Positions 14,246-23,174 of a DNA stretch of 64,000 bases are shown here, piece by piece. The first letter of the stretch is position 1. Each line of letters opens with the position of its first letter. This DNA is from Halochromatium glycolicum (GTDB taxonomy: Bacteria; Pseudomonadota; Gammaproteobacteria; Chromatiales; Chromatiaceae), in contig NZ_NRSJ01000006.1 of assembly GCF_016584085.1 (NCBI RefSeq), positions 1 through 64,000 of the forward strand, in the 5' to 3' direction. Made by a program: the position numbers and the translations under genes. The notes beneath the pieces are model-generated. The model did not search any database, was not told where the DNA came from, and saw nothing but the letters and a program-made list of their open reading frames with translations.

Positions 14246-15211
14246 GTGCCATCGAAGTTCACCCCCTGTCTACGTCGACACTCCCACCCTTTTCGTGGCC
14301 TCCCCTGGCTGTTGCCATGGCTGGTGACGTTGGCGGCCTTCGCGGCTCTGCCCGCTGCGTCAGCGACCGCGGAGACCCATCCAGCCTCAGGCTCGCCGTC
14401 TTCCGCAGGCGCCACCGAGCAGTTGCCCAGCGTGGTCAGCACCAACCTCTGCGCCGATCTGCTGCTGTTGCGGCTGGGCCGGCCCGAGCAGATCCTGTCG
14501 GTCTCCCACCAGGCCCAGGACCCGGTCGTCTCGCCGGTCACCGAGCGCGCGGCGGGCTATCCGGCGAATCAAGGCGCGGTCGAGGAGCTGCTCTACTATG
14601 GCCCGGATATCGCGCTGACCTACCTCGGTTGGTCCGGGCGACCGCACAGCGACCTGCTCGCGCGCCAGGGCGTCCGGACCGTGCCGCTGCCCTACCCACA
14701 GGACCTGGATGACGCGCTGGAGATGACCCGCAGCCTGGCCCAGACGATCGGCCGCGCCGCGGCAGGCGAGCGCGCCACCGCGCGCGCCACCGCACGCATC
14801 GCGGCCCTCCCCAGCCAACCCCACCCTTACCGCACGCTCTATCTGCGCCCGAACGGCGGCACCGCCGGCCGCGACACCTATATCGACGCGATGATACAGC
14901 TGCTGGGCTTGCGCAACCTCGCCGCCGAGCAAGGGATTCGCGGCTGGGGCCGGATGCCGCTCGAGCAGGTCATCGCCGAGCCGCCCGATCTGATCCTGCT
15001 CGGCTATTTCGATAAGGCACAGCCGCCCTCCCAGTCGCGCTTCGCCCGCCACCCGCTGCTGGCCGATCTGCTGGCCCGCGTGCCGACCATCGGCATGCCG
15101 AGCGACAGCGCCTGGGGCTGCGGCGGGCTCGAGCTGATCGACGCCGCCGAGCACATCGCCGCGCAGCTCGAGCGCCTGGGGCCGGTATCGAGCCCGCGGC
15201 CCAACCGATGA
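14246..15211 (+). CDS. btuF: Periplasmic cobalamin-binding protein of an ABC importer
   Basis: Class III solute-binding protein delivering B12 to BtuCD. An N-terminal signal segment (WLLPWLVTLAAFAALPAASATA) is followed by VVSTNLCADLLLLRLG, the YPANQGAVEELLYYGPDIALTY segment typical of the BtuF/FhuD fold, and a C-terminal SDSAWGCGGLELIDAAEHIA helix. The start is a GTG at 14246 with no strong ribosome site. It is followed after 10 bases by the permease and then the ATPase. Haem or siderophore specificity cannot be excluded from sequence, but cobT, cobQ and btuB next door favour B12. Confidence 0.85.
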   Translation: MPSKFTPCLRRHSHPFRGLPWLLPWLVTLAAFAALPAASATAETHPASGSPSSAGATEQLPSVVSTNLCADLLLLRLGRPEQILSVSHQAQDPVVSPVTERAAGYPANQGAVEELLYYGPDIALTYLGWSGRPHSDLLARQGVRTVPLPYPQDLDDALEMTRSLAQTIGRAAAGERATARATARIAALPSQPHPYRTLYLRPNGGTAGRDTYIDAMIQLLGLRNLAAEQGIRGWGRMPLEQVIAEPPDLILLGYFDKAQPPSQSRFARHPLLADLLARVPTIGMPSDSAWGCGGLELIDAAEHIAAQLERLGPVSSPRPNR

Positions 15212-15221
15212 GCGATCTCAC

Positions 15222-16571
15222 TTGAGCGATTCCACCGCAAGGGGCGAGCCCACCCTCGACGACGCCGACGCGCCCATCAGCGGCGATGCCATCGCCGGGG
15301 CACGGAACAGCAGCGGGCCAAGCACCGGCAGGGCGATCACGGGCGGCCCGGGCACCAACGGCCCGAGCGCCAGCGGGGCAAACACCAGCAGACCGAGCAC
15401 CAGCAGGCCGAGCACTAGCAGGCCGAGCACTAGCAGGCCGAGCACCAGCAGGCCGAGCACCAGCAGGCCGAACACCAGCAGGCCGAGCACCAGCAGGCCG
15501 AGCACCAGCGGGGCGAGCACCAGCGGGGCGGGCATCAGCCGGCTGGGCACGGGCGCGGCCCGCCTCGCCCGGGTGCCGCGCGCCGGCGCCCTGCCGCTGA
15601 GCCTAGTCTTGCTCCTCCTAATGCTCGCGCTGAGCCTGCTCTCGCTGCGCTTCGGCGCCGCCCCCCTCACCATCGACGAGGTGGTCGCTGGTCTATTCGG
15701 CAGCGGGCCGGAGAATCATCAGCTGATCGTGCAGCAGATCCGGCTGCCCCGCGTCGCCCTCGCCTGGCTGGTCGGGATGGCGCTGGGGATGTCCGGCGCG
15801 GCCCTGCAGGGTCTGCTCCGCAATCCGCTCGCCGAGCCCGGCCTGCTCGGGATCTCGTCGAGCGCCGGGCTCGGCGCGGTGCTGACCCTCTATTTCGGCC
15901 TGAGCGCCATCAACGACTGGACGCTGCCGGCGGTGGCGATGCTGTTCGCCCTGATCGCGACCTTGTTCCTGTATGGCCTCGCGCGCGCCGGCTCCTCGAA
16001 CCTGACGCTGATCCTGGCCGGGGTCGCGGTCTCGGCGCTGGCCTCGGCGCTGACCTCGCTGGCGCTGAACCTGGCGCCGAACCCCTACGATGTGCAGGAC
16101 ATCGTGCTCTGGCTGCTCGGCTCGATCAGCGATCGCAGCTTCGCCGACGTGCGCCTGGTGCTGCCGTTCGTGGTTGGCGGACTCGCGCTGCTGCTGACCG
16201 CCGCACCGGCGCTCGAGGTGATCGCGCTCGGCGAGGCCGAGGCGACCAGCCTGGGCGTGAATCTGCCGCGGCTGCGCATCCTGGTGATCGTCGGCACCGC
16301 GCTCAGCGTCGGCGCCTGCGTCGCGGTCACCGGCGCCATCGGCTTCGTCGGCCTGGTGGTGCCGCACATGCTGCGACGCTTCGTCCAGTATCGCTCCGGA
16401 CAGCTGCTGCTGCCGAGCGCCCTCGGCGGCGCCGTGCTGGTGCTGGCTGCCGATATCACGCTGCGCCTGATCGACACGCCCAAGGAGCTGCAGCTCGGCG
16501 TGGTCACCGCCCTGGTCGGCGCCCCCTTCTTCCTGGCATTGGTGCTGCGCTCGCGCCGGGACATGCTATGA
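15222..16571 (+). CDS. btuC: BtuC-type ABC permease with a repetitive N-terminal extension
   Basis: FecCD/BtuC-family inner-membrane permease. The conserved core starts at about residue 125 with [15 protein letters not shown] and contains [21 protein letters not shown] and [18 protein letters not shown], the family signatures. Upstream lies an extension of about 120 residues, of which ten consecutive STSRP-type pentapeptides form a 15-bp tandem repeat. This part has no counterpart in normal BtuC (about 330 residues) and would be a disordered cytoplasmic tail. The frame opens with TTG at 15222. A short ATG frame at 15208 overlaps the btuF stop but closes after five codons, and a GTG lies just before the first helix, so the true start is uncertain. 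The stop overlaps the btuD start (ATGA). Confidence 0.85.
   Translation: MSDSTARGEPTLDDADAPISGDAIAGARNSSGPSTGRAITGGPGTNGPSASGANTSRPSTSRPSTSRPSTSRPSTSRPSTSRPNTSRPSTSRPSTSGASTSGAGISRLGTGAARLARVPRAGALPLSLVLLLLMLALSLLSLRFGAAPLTIDEVVAGLFGSGPENHQLIVQQIRLPRVALAWLVGMALGMSGAALQGLLRNPLAEPGLLGISSSAGLGAVLTLYFGLSAINDWTLPAVAMLFALIATLFLYGLARAGSSNLTLILAGVAVSALASALTSLALNLAPNPYDVQDIVLWLLGSISDRSFADVRLVLPFVVGGLALLLTAAPALEVIALGEAEATSLGVNLPRLRILVIVGTALSVGACVAVTGAIGFVGLVVPHMLRRFVQYRSGQLLLPSALGGAVLVLAADITLRLIDTPKELQLGVVTALVGAPFFLALVLRSRRDML
15381..15530 (+). repeat. Ten 15-bp tandem repeats in the 5' part of btuC
   Basis: Unit AGCACCAGCAGGCCG, ten copies with small changes, coding S/N-T-S-R-P or S-T-S-G-A. A length divisible by three means copy-number change would keep the frame. 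Confidence 0.92.
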
Positions 16572-17380
16572 CGCCTTGCCTGCAACTCCATGACCTGTCG
16601 GTGCAGATTCGGGGGCAGACCCTGCTCGCGGGCGTCGACCTCGCGATCGGCCGCGGCGAGCTGTTCGGGCTGATCGGCCCTAATGGCGCCGGCAAGAGCA
16701 CCTTGGTCAAGGCCCTGATGCAGCTGCTGCCAGCGAGCGGCGAGGTCCTGCTGGAGGGCGCGTCGCTCGCCGCGATGAACGCGCGCGAGCGCGCCCGACG
16801 GCTGGCCTATCTGAGCCAGGATGATCGGCTGCAATGGCCGATCCGGGTGCGTGATCTGGTCGCGCTCGGGCGCCATCCCTACCGCGGCAGCTGGTGGCGC
16901 GGCGGTCAGGCCCCAGGCGCCAGTGCGGCCGACCACGCGGCCATCGAACAGGCGTTGCACGCGACCGATGTCTGGGCCCTGCGCGAGCGCCGCTCGGACA
17001 CCCTCTCCGGCGGCGAGCGCGCCCGCGCCCGCCTCGCCCGCGTGCTCGCGGTCGAGGCCGAGGTCCTGCTCGCCGACGAGCCGGTCGCCGCGCTCGATCC
17101 GATGCACCAACTGCGGGTGATGGAGCTGCTGCGCGCGCGTTGCCGCAGCGGCCAAACGGTCGTGGTCGTGCTGCACGATCTGACCCTCGCCAGCCGCTTC
17201 TGCGACCGCTTGCTGCTGTTGGATCAGGGCCGCCCGGTTGCGAGCGGCGCTGTCGACAGCGTGCTGAGCAGTGACAATCTCCGCAGCGTCTATGGCGTGC
17301 GCGCGCTCATCGGCGAGCAGATCGAAGGCGGCGAGACCCGCCGTTACATCGTGCCCTGGGCCGTGGCGCACGATGCTTGA
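16568..17380 (+). CDS. btuD: BtuD-type ABC ATPase
   Basis: ATPase of the B12 importer. Walker A GPNGAGKST is at residues 37-45, a Q-loop region follows (AYLSQDD), the LSGGERARARLARVLA signature is near 146, Walker B VLLADEP near 167, and the switch histidine VLHDLTLA near 200. The start overlaps the btuC stop by four bases. Its 270 residues are typical. It is the last gene of btuFCD; a GAAGCCCC/GGGGCTTC hairpin follows 41 bases after the stop. Confidence 0.92.
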   Translation: MTPCLQLHDLSVQIRGQTLLAGVDLAIGRGELFGLIGPNGAGKSTLVKALMQLLPASGEVLLEGASLAAMNARERARRLAYLSQDDRLQWPIRVRDLVALGRHPYRGSWWRGGQAPGASAADHAAIEQALHATDVWALRERRSDTLSGGERARARLARVLAVEAEVLLADEPVAALDPMHQLRVMELLRARCRSGQTVVVVLHDLTLASRFCDRLLLLDQGRPVASGAVDSVLSSDNLRSVYGVRALIGEQIEGGETRRYIVPWAVAHDA

Positions 17381-17421
17381 CCGCAACTGATGCAAGTTGG
17401 ATCAACCCGAGCAAGTAACGC

Positions 17422-17459
17422 GAAGCCCCGACTCCACGAGTTGATCTTGCAGGGGCTTC
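17422..17459 (+). terminator. Hairpin downstream of btuD
   Basis: Perfect 8-bp stem GAAGCCCC (17422-17429) / GGGGCTTC (17452-17459) with a 22-base loop. There is no T tract, so it is a weak terminator candidate or an mRNA-stabilising hairpin between btuD and bchE. Confidence 0.35.
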
Positions 17460-17665
17460 AGATCGGCCGCTTGCGCGTCGACAGCGTACTGGTCCCCGCG
17501 TTGGCTGACGAAACCGCTGCGAATACCATGCGGCCAAGCTCGCACGGAAGCGCCTGAGAAAGCCGCTCGGGCTTGATTCAAGGCAACTCACGCCGCGGCC
17601 TGCGCGGCACCTCAGCGGCCCAGCATGCTAATCTGCGGTCGTCAAGCGAACGCGACGATTCGGTC

Positions 17666-17683
17666 TGTCAGCTGGTCGAGACA
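17666..17683. promoter_or_regulatory. PpsR/CrtJ-type operator upstream of bchE
   Basis: Exact TGT-N12-ACA (TGT at 17666-17668, ACA at 17681-17683), 108 bases before the bchE ATG. This is the known recognition palindrome of the redox/light regulator PpsR (CrtJ), which represses bch, crt and puc genes in purple bacteria. Only one copy was seen; PpsR often binds paired sites. Confidence 0.65.
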
Positions 17684-17791
17684 GCGAATCCCGGCCGAGG
17701 CGGTCATCGCCTACCGCGGTCTTCGACGCGGAAGCCCTCTCACCGCCGGTCCGCTGCTGCGGGCAACGGCACGATTCATTCGGAGCTGAGT

Positions 17792-19531
17792 ATGCGCATC
17801 CTCTTTGTCCACCCGAACTATAGCGCCGGCGCCGCCGACATCGCCGGCAACTGGTCGCCGGCCTGGGTCGCCTATCTAGCCGGTTATCTGAAACAGGGCG
17901 GCTATACCGATTACCAGTTCGTCGATGCCTTGGTGGACGACCTCGACGAGGAACAGCTGAGAACGGCGATCCGCGAGGCCAACGCCGACATCGTCGCGAC
18001 GACGGCGATGACGCCGATGATCTACGCCGCCCAGCGCCTGCTGCAGATCGCCCGGGAGGAATGCCCCAACGCGATCACCCTGCTCGGCGGCATCCATCCG
18101 ACCTTCATGTACCAGCAGGTGTTCGGCGAGGCGCCCTGGATCGATGTCATCGTGCGCGGCGAGGGCGAGGCGGTGACGCTGAACCTGGTGCGCGCGATCG
18201 ACGAGGGCCGCTGGCCGGCCGAGCGCGAGCAGATCAAAGGCATCGCCTATCTCGAGGACGACAACGTCATCGCCACCCCGGTCGAGCCCTCGATCAAGGA
18301 CGTCGACTCGATCTGGCCCGACTGGGGCATCCTCGAGTGGAAGAAGTACATCTACATCCCGCTCGGCGTGCCGGTCGCGACGCCCAACATGGCGCGCGGC
18401 TGCCCGTTCACCTGCAGCTTCTGCTCGCAGTGGAAGTTCTGGCGCGACTATCGGGTGCGCGACCCGAAGCAGATGGTCGACGAGATCGAGGAGCTGGTGA
18501 AGGTCCACGGCGTCGGCTTCTTCATCCTCGCCGACGAGGAGCCGCAGATCAATCGCAACAAGTTCATCGAGTTCTGTCAGGAACTGATCGACCGCGATCT
18601 CGGCATCCATTGGGGCATCAACACCCGCGTCACCGACGTGATGCGCGACGAGGAGCTGCTGCCCTTCTACCGCAAGGCCGGGCTGGTGCACGTCTCGCTC
18701 GGCACCGAGGCCGCCGCGCAGCTCAACCTGGACCGCTTCGTCAAGGAGACCACGATCGAGCAGAACAAGCGCGCGGTGCGCCTGCTGCAGGAGAACGGCA
18801 TCGTCACCGAGGCGCAGTTCATCGTCGGCCTCGAGAACGAGACCCGCGAGACGCTCGAGGAGACCTACCAGATGGTCATGGACTGGGGCGCCGACATGGC
18901 CAACTGGTCGATGTACACCCCCTGGCCCTTCTCCGACATGTTCTCCGAGATGGGCGACAAGGTCGAGGTCTTCGACTACTCGAAGTACAACTTCGTGCAG
19001 CCGATCATGAAGCCCGACAACATCGACCGCGCCGAGCTGCTCGATGGGGTCATGGCCAACTATCGGCGCTTCTACATGAAGCGGATGCTGTTCCAGTATC
19101 CCTGGGTCAAGGACGCCTTCCGCCGCAGGTACCTGATCGGCTGCATCAAGGCCTTCTTCAAGAGCGCCTTCGAGCGCAAGTTCTACCAGCTCGGCAAGCA
19201 GAACTACTGGGGGCCGATGTTCAAGAAGCTGATCCGCTTCGACTACGACAAGAGCAAGGAGAAGATCGTCGAGCCCGATCACAACGCCTGGAAGCAGGCA
19301 CCGGCGGCCAAGCGGCCCGCGGTCGGCACCAGCGCCGCGGTCCCCAAGGCCTGCGGCGGCGGAACGGAACAGCTCGAGAGTGTCGAGGTCGCGATCCCGG
19401 AGACCAAGAAGGCCAAGGCCTCGATGATGGCCTGCGGCGGTGGCGGCGAGCAGCTCACCGAGGAGCAGATGAACAACCCCGAGCTCGCCATCAATCAGGA
19501 AGAGCGCGCCAAGGCCCTCGAAGAGGCCTGA
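17792..19531 (+). CDS. bchE: Anaerobic Mg-protoporphyrin IX monomethyl ester cyclase BchE
   Basis: Cobalamin-dependent radical SAM enzyme that closes the isocyclic ring E of bacteriochlorophyll using water-derived oxygen. A B12-binding-type N-terminal domain (about residues 1-170) precedes the radical SAM cluster motif CPFTCSFC with cysteines 204, 208 and 211. The C-terminal tail contains two CGGG motifs (ACGGGTEQL and ACGGGGEQL, about 35 residues apart). The ATG at 17792 has GGAG seven bases upstream; the frame extends further back but without family similarity. Its 579 residues are normal. It lies between btuFCD and cobQ, and a PpsR-type site stands upstream. This gene marks the organism as an anoxygenic phototroph able to make the pigment without oxygen. 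Confidence 0.96.
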   Translation: MRILFVHPNYSAGAADIAGNWSPAWVAYLAGYLKQGGYTDYQFVDALVDDLDEEQLRTAIREANADIVATTAMTPMIYAAQRLLQIAREECPNAITLLGGIHPTFMYQQVFGEAPWIDVIVRGEGEAVTLNLVRAIDEGRWPAEREQIKGIAYLEDDNVIATPVEPSIKDVDSIWPDWGILEWKKYIYIPLGVPVATPNMARGCPFTCSFCSQWKFWRDYRVRDPKQMVDEIEELVKVHGVGFFILADEEPQINRNKFIEFCQELIDRDLGIHWGINTRVTDVMRDEELLPFYRKAGLVHVSLGTEAAAQLNLDRFVKETTIEQNKRAVRLLQENGIVTEAQFIVGLENETRETLEETYQMVMDWGADMANWSMYTPWPFSDMFSEMGDKVEVFDYSKYNFVQPIMKPDNIDRAELLDGVMANYRRFYMKRMLFQYPWVKDAFRRRYLIGCIKAFFKSAFERKFYQLGKQNYWGPMFKKLIRFDYDKSKEKIVEPDHNAWKQAPAAKRPAVGTSAAVPKACGGGTEQLESVEVAIPETKKAKASMMACGGGGEQLTEEQMNNPELAINQEERAKALEEA

Positions 19532-19578
19532 CGCCCCCGTCGGGGCTGGGTAACGAACAGCCCGTAATAGGTACTGCC

Positions 19579-21162
19579 TTGAAGCTCGAGCAAGCCCCCC
19601 AGATCCCCGACGACCTCCCGCTGCTGACACGCAGCGGTCCAAGGCGCGCCAGAGCGCTCATGATCCAAGGCACCGCCTCGGACGTCGGCAAGAGCCTGCT
19701 AGTCGCCGGCCTGTGCCGCGCCTACGCCCGGCGCGGCCTGCAGGTGCGCCCGTTCAAGGCGCAGAACATGAGCAACAATGCCGCGGTCACCGCCGACAGC
19801 GATGCGGCACCCGACCCGGATGGCCAGCAGCCGCACGGCGAGAGGCCGCAGGGGGAGATCGGGCGCGCCCAGGCACTGCAGGCGCGCGCCTGCGGCGTGC
19901 CGCCCTCGATCCACATGAACCCGGTGCTGCTCAAGCCGCAGACCAATGTCGGCTCGCAGGTGGTGCTGCGCGGGCGTTCGCTCGGCAACTGCCCGGCCCG
20001 CACCTATCACCAGATGCGCCAGGGGATGATGCCGGCCATCCTCGACAGCTTCGAGCGCACCTGCGCCGAGGCCGACCTAGTCCTCGTCGAGGGCGCCGGC
20101 AGCGGCGCCGAGGTCTATCTGCGCCAGTGCGACATCACCAACATGTACTTCGCCGAACGCGCCGAGGTGCCGGTGGTCATCGTCGGCGATCTCGACAAGG
20201 GCGGCACCATGGCCTCGCTGGTCGGCACCTGGCTGCTGTTGGATCAGGCCGACCGCGACCGGGTGGTCGGCTACCTGGTCAACAAGTTCCGCGGCGACTT
20301 CTCCTTGTTCGAGCCCGCCTGCGCGACCATCACCGAGCACACCGGCTGGCCCTTCCTCGGCGTGGTGCGCTGGTTCGAGGGCGCCCACCGGCTGCCCGCT
20401 GAGGACTCACTCGCGCTCGAGCGCCCGGCCGAGACCTCGGGAGGGACGGTGAACATCGCGATACCGCGCCTCTCGCGGGTCGCCAACTTCGACGACCTCG
20501 ACCCGCTCGCCGCCGAGCCGGCGGTGAATCTACGCTGGATTCAGCCCGGCCAGCCGATCCCGGCCACGACCGATGTCATCATCTTGCCCGGCTCCAAGGC
20601 CACGCGCGCCGACCTCGAGACATTGCGGCGCGAGGGGTGGGACATCGACATCCTCGCCCATGTGCGCCGCGGCGGCCGGGTACTGGGGCTGTGCGCTGGC
20701 TTCCAGATGCTCGGCCGCGTGGTGCGCGATCCAGACGGGATCGAAGGCCCACCCGGAGAGACCCCCGGCCTCGGCCTGCTCGAGATCGAGACCACCATCG
20801 GCGGCGACAAGCGCCTGCTCGAGCTCGACGCTCAGGACCGTCACAGCGGCTGCCGCCTCACCGGCTACGAGATGCACATGGGCCGCACCACCGGCGCCGG
20901 ACTGGAGCACCCCTGGCTCGCGCTCGACGCCGCGGGCCGAACCCGCCCGGAAGGCGCCGTCTCCGCCGACGGCCGCGTCATGGGTGGCTACGTCCACGGC
21001 ATCTTCGCAAGCGACGCCTTCCGCGCCCACTGGCTCGAGCAGATCGGCGCCCGAGCGGCCCAGATCGACTTCGAGGCCCGTATCGAGGCCGCCCTCGATG
21101 CCCTCGCCGACCATTGCGAGGCCAACCTGGACCTCGATGCACTGCTCGCCCTTGCGCGCTAA
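19579..21162 (+). CDS. cobQ: Cobyric acid synthase
   Basis: Glutamine-dependent amidation of adenosylcobyrinic acid a,c-diamide at carboxylates b, d, e and g. The N-terminal dethiobiotin-synthase-like ATPase has QGTASDVGKS and QNMSNNAAVTA. The C-terminal class-I-like amidotransferase has the LGLCAGFQMLGR nucleophile loop and the GYVHGIF histidine. An 18-residue hydrophilic insert (SDAAPDPDGQQPHGERPQ) replaces the usual short loop before GEIGRAQALQA. The start is uncertain. TTG at 19579 gives the extra N-terminal residues the family normally has before the ALMIQG strand; ATG at 19660 would begin inside that strand. It is 48 bases after bchE and probably co-transcribed, tying cofactor supply to the B12-dependent cyclase. 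Confidence 0.93.
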   Translation: MKLEQAPQIPDDLPLLTRSGPRRARALMIQGTASDVGKSLLVAGLCRAYARRGLQVRPFKAQNMSNNAAVTADSDAAPDPDGQQPHGERPQGEIGRAQALQARACGVPPSIHMNPVLLKPQTNVGSQVVLRGRSLGNCPARTYHQMRQGMMPAILDSFERTCAEADLVLVEGAGSGAEVYLRQCDITNMYFAERAEVPVVIVGDLDKGGTMASLVGTWLLLDQADRDRVVGYLVNKFRGDFSLFEPACATITEHTGWPFLGVVRWFEGAHRLPAEDSLALERPAETSGGTVNIAIPRLSRVANFDDLDPLAAEPAVNLRWIQPGQPIPATTDVIILPGSKATRADLETLRREGWDIDILAHVRRGGRVLGLCAGFQMLGRVVRDPDGIEGPPGETPGLGLLEIETTIGGDKRLLELDAQDRHSGCRLTGYEMHMGRTTGAGLEHPWLALDAAGRTRPEGAVSADGRVMGGYVHGIFASDAFRAHWLEQIGARAAQIDFEARIEAALDALADHCEANLDLDALLALAR

Positions 21163-21185
21163 CGGAAACCGTCATACCCATTCGA

Positions 21186-21537
21186 CTCGAAACCGCAGTT
21201 GACCGCGACCGCTCCACCCCTCAAACACGATGGCCATCCCGCCTGATCACCGGACAGGAAGCGCCGGAACAGTCAGCACCGATGGGCTCAGCCTGTCCGG
21301 AAACCAGGGCGGATGACTCTCGCTTCGATTGACTGGGATCATGTAGCCGCTTGGCACTCGCCCATGGGTGCGCGCCGCTACGGCCCCATGGTGCGCCCCA
21401 TTCGGCACCAAGCTGCGCAACCACTCGTTGGAAGAGCCTGACTATCGCGCCTTGCTGTGCCCTATTGTGCCTTGCTGGCCTGTTTGCGATCAGGCCCGCG
21501 GACGCACCCTGACGGCCGTTCAACTCTTGTTTCTAGG
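21186..21537. repeat. Dispersed repeat B, copy 3 (interrupted)
   Basis: Left end CTCGAAACCGCAGTTG (21186-21201), right end CAACTCTTGTTTCTAGG (21521-21537). The internal part from about 21358 (CCCATGGGTGCGC...) to the right end matches the complete copy at 22926-23173. The left interior carries palindrome E1. It fills the cobQ-flippase gap and supplies the flippase stop codon. Confidence 0.8.
21240..21311. repeat. Palindromic repeat E, copy 1 (72 bp)
   Basis: Begins CGCCTGATCACCGGACAG and ends CCTGTCCGGAAACCAGGGCG, which are near-inverted repeats. The same 72-bp element lies at 41316-41387 in the opposite orientation; both sit inside copies of repeat B. Confidence 0.85.
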
Positions 21538-22491
21538 CTGACCCTTCGCGAGATCGGTGCGTTTCCCGGCCGGAATCAGAAGTGCGCCGCCCCCGAGCAG
21601 CAGGGTCGCGCCAAGCAGGAACAGATGGAGATTGACTGCACCGCTGAAGGCGTCTGCAGGTCTCACACCGAACGGCACAAGCGCCGCGACCGTCGCGAAC
21701 TCATAGGAACCGCTGCCGGCGATGCCGTGGAACGGCAGCACGCTCGACAACTCCGCACCCATCACGCCGAGTAACACCTGCCAGGGCTCGATCGGCAAGA
21801 AGTGCGCAAGGATCAGCGCAAAGGCAACGAGCTTCAGACTCCAGGACAAGGTTGTCCAGAGATAAAGCCAAAGAAGCCGGAGCAGATCAGGCGGTGCGGT
21901 CTCTGCAAAGAACCGCAATAGACCTCTGAGCCAATGTGCGCGGCCCGGCTCACCCTTGCACCCACTCCAGCGAACAGTCCACCAGAGCACCGGCAGCAAA
22001 CCAACCCAGCCCAACGCGGCCAGTCCCCAAGCCGGATTCGGCGCCTGCAGCCAGAGCACGAGCAGGCCGATCAGGCCGAGGACGTGCAGATCGAGCAACC
22101 GAATCCAGACCAGGGACGCCCCAGCGGCAACAAACCCATGACCGAAATAGCGGCGCATCAGCCACGGGAAGACCATCTCCCCCGCTCGCATCGGCAATAG
22201 ATTGTTTGCAGTGTTGTGCAAGAATGACAATCGGACCACCGCAGCGAATCGTCCTCGGAGCTCATCCGTGAAATAGACCCGCACCCTCAGCGCCCGCAAC
22301 AGGTAGCTCAAGGCCGTCAACCCAAAGGCAGTGACCAAGACCCAGCGCGGCAGCGTCACCCAAGGCGCAAGCAGCGCCGACCAGCCGACGACCGCCTCGA
22401 CCAGCACCACCACCAGCGCCAGCAGCGCCGACCCGACGAACCAATCTCTCGGCCGCCCGAGCCGCAGCCCCTGTGAATGATTAGAGATCAT
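21520..22491 (-). CDS. Flippase-like / lysylphosphatidylglycerol synthase transmembrane-domain protein
   Basis: Multi-pass inner-membrane protein of the UPF0104/YbhN (LPG synthase TM region) superfamily, 323 residues with about eight predicted helices. Family features seen: HNTANNLLPMRAGEMVFPWLMRRYFG after the second helix pair, and the re-entrant SSVLPFHGIAGSGSYEFATVAAL segment. There is no catalytic aminoacyltransferase domain. The substrate is unknown; such proteins are thought to move lipid or polyisoprenoid-linked molecules. Both ends touch repeat B: the ATG (22489-22491) lies in the ATCAT flank of copy 2, and the TGA stop lies inside the right terminal repeat of copy 3. The native gene may therefore have had different ends. 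No good ribosome site is seen. Confidence 0.8.
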   Translation of the reverse strand: MISNHSQGLRLGRPRDWFVGSALLALVVVLVEAVVGWSALLAPWVTLPRWVLVTAFGLTALSYLLRALRVRVYFTDELRGRFAAVVRLSFLHNTANNLLPMRAGEMVFPWLMRRYFGHGFVAAGASLVWIRLLDLHVLGLIGLLVLWLQAPNPAWGLAALGWVGLLPVLWWTVRWSGCKGEPGRAHWLRGLLRFFAETAPPDLLRLLWLYLWTTLSWSLKLVAFALILAHFLPIEPWQVLLGVMGAELSSVLPFHGIAGSGSYEFATVAALVPFGVRPADAFSGAVNLHLFLLGATLLLGGGALLIPAGKRTDLAKGQPRNKS

Positions 22492-22725
22492 CCTCGAAAC
22501 GGCAGTCGAACTGCTTTCCCGTCGGCGCGACCGTTTAGGTGAGTTCGATTTCGGTGCAGGACGCTATCGCCATCCAACCTAATGCGAGTACTGACCCCTT
22601 TGATTCTGGCGGCAGTGATCCAGGACAACCAAAAGGGTCTGTACGGATACCAGTACGGTTGACTATACAACCTCCAGGGCACGCCCCGAGTGGCGCCCCC
22701 TGCGCTAAAACTCGTTGGAGCTGAA
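22492..22725. repeat. Dispersed repeat B, copy 2 (diverged, right end missing)
   Basis: Left end CCTCGAAACGGCAGTCG preceded by ATCAT (22487-22491). The core at about 22672-22718 (CCTCCAGGGCACGCCCCG ... ACTCGTTGGA) matches copy 1. Homology stops where the 115-bp inverted repeat begins. Confidence 0.7.
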
Positions 22726-22840
22726 GCATCTGGGCTGGTCACCGCTTGGCGGGGGCGTCGATCGCCAGGACGGCGATCGCCGAGCCTACAGGGACCGTAT
22801 TCACGGCGTCCCCCGCCAAGCGGTGACCAGCCCGGATGCC
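22726..22840. repeat. 115-bp element with 33-bp inverted arms
   Basis: Left arm begins GCATCTGGGCTGGTCACCGC, and the right arm ends GCGGTGACCAGCCCGGATGC. The arms are almost perfectly complementary over about 33 bp with about 49 bp between them. It interrupts repeat B copy 2. Confidence 0.9.
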
Positions 22841-22925
22841 CGCGACACGCCCAACGACAGCGCCCTCTGAACGCGACCTCCCCAGCAAGCAATCCAGGGC
22901 AACGCCGATCGAAGCATCCGATCAT

Positions 22926-23173
22926 CCTAGAAACCGCAGTTGACCGCTTAGCCCAGCATGCAACCCTTTGCACTGGTTCCACTTCTGGCGCTTCATGAAG
23001 CGCACCCATGGGTGACGGCCGCTACGACCACCAGGGCACGCCCCGCGCGGCGCCCAGCGTTGTGACAACTCGTTGGAATAGAATGACTATTCCGCCTCGT
23101 TGTGCCTAGCTGGCCAATTCCCGATCAGGCACGCGGGACGCACCCTGGCGGCCGTCCAACTGCGGTTTCTAGG
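22926..23173. repeat. Dispersed repeat B, copy 1 (complete MITE-like element)
   Basis: 248 bp with perfect 17-bp terminal inverted repeats: CCTAGAAACCGCAGTTG at 22926-22942 and its complement at 23157-23173. It is flanked by the 5-bp direct repeat ATCAT (22921-22925 and 23174-23178), as expected for a target-site duplication. No open frame for a transposase. The right flank contains the stop codon of the acyltransferase gene. Confidence 0.92.
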
Positions 23174-23174
23174 A

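Noticed and set aside
15381..15530. 15-bp repeats considered as iterons or an origin
   Set aside because: They lie in frame at the start of btuC and no replication gene or dnaA-box cluster is near.
17571..17583. TTGATTCAAG-like palindrome before bchE considered as an FNR site
   Set aside because: FNR needs TTGAT-N4-ATCAA; the spacing here is wrong.
18061..19578. Open frame continuous with cobQ running back through bchE (over 1000 codons in total)
   Set aside because: It is the +1 frame of bchE with Arg/Ala/Gly-rich composition and no family features; only the part from about 19579 is CobQ.
22488..23009. 173-codon minus-strand frame between the flippase and acyltransferase genes
   Set aside because: It crosses repeat B copies and the 115-bp inverted repeat; no protein features.
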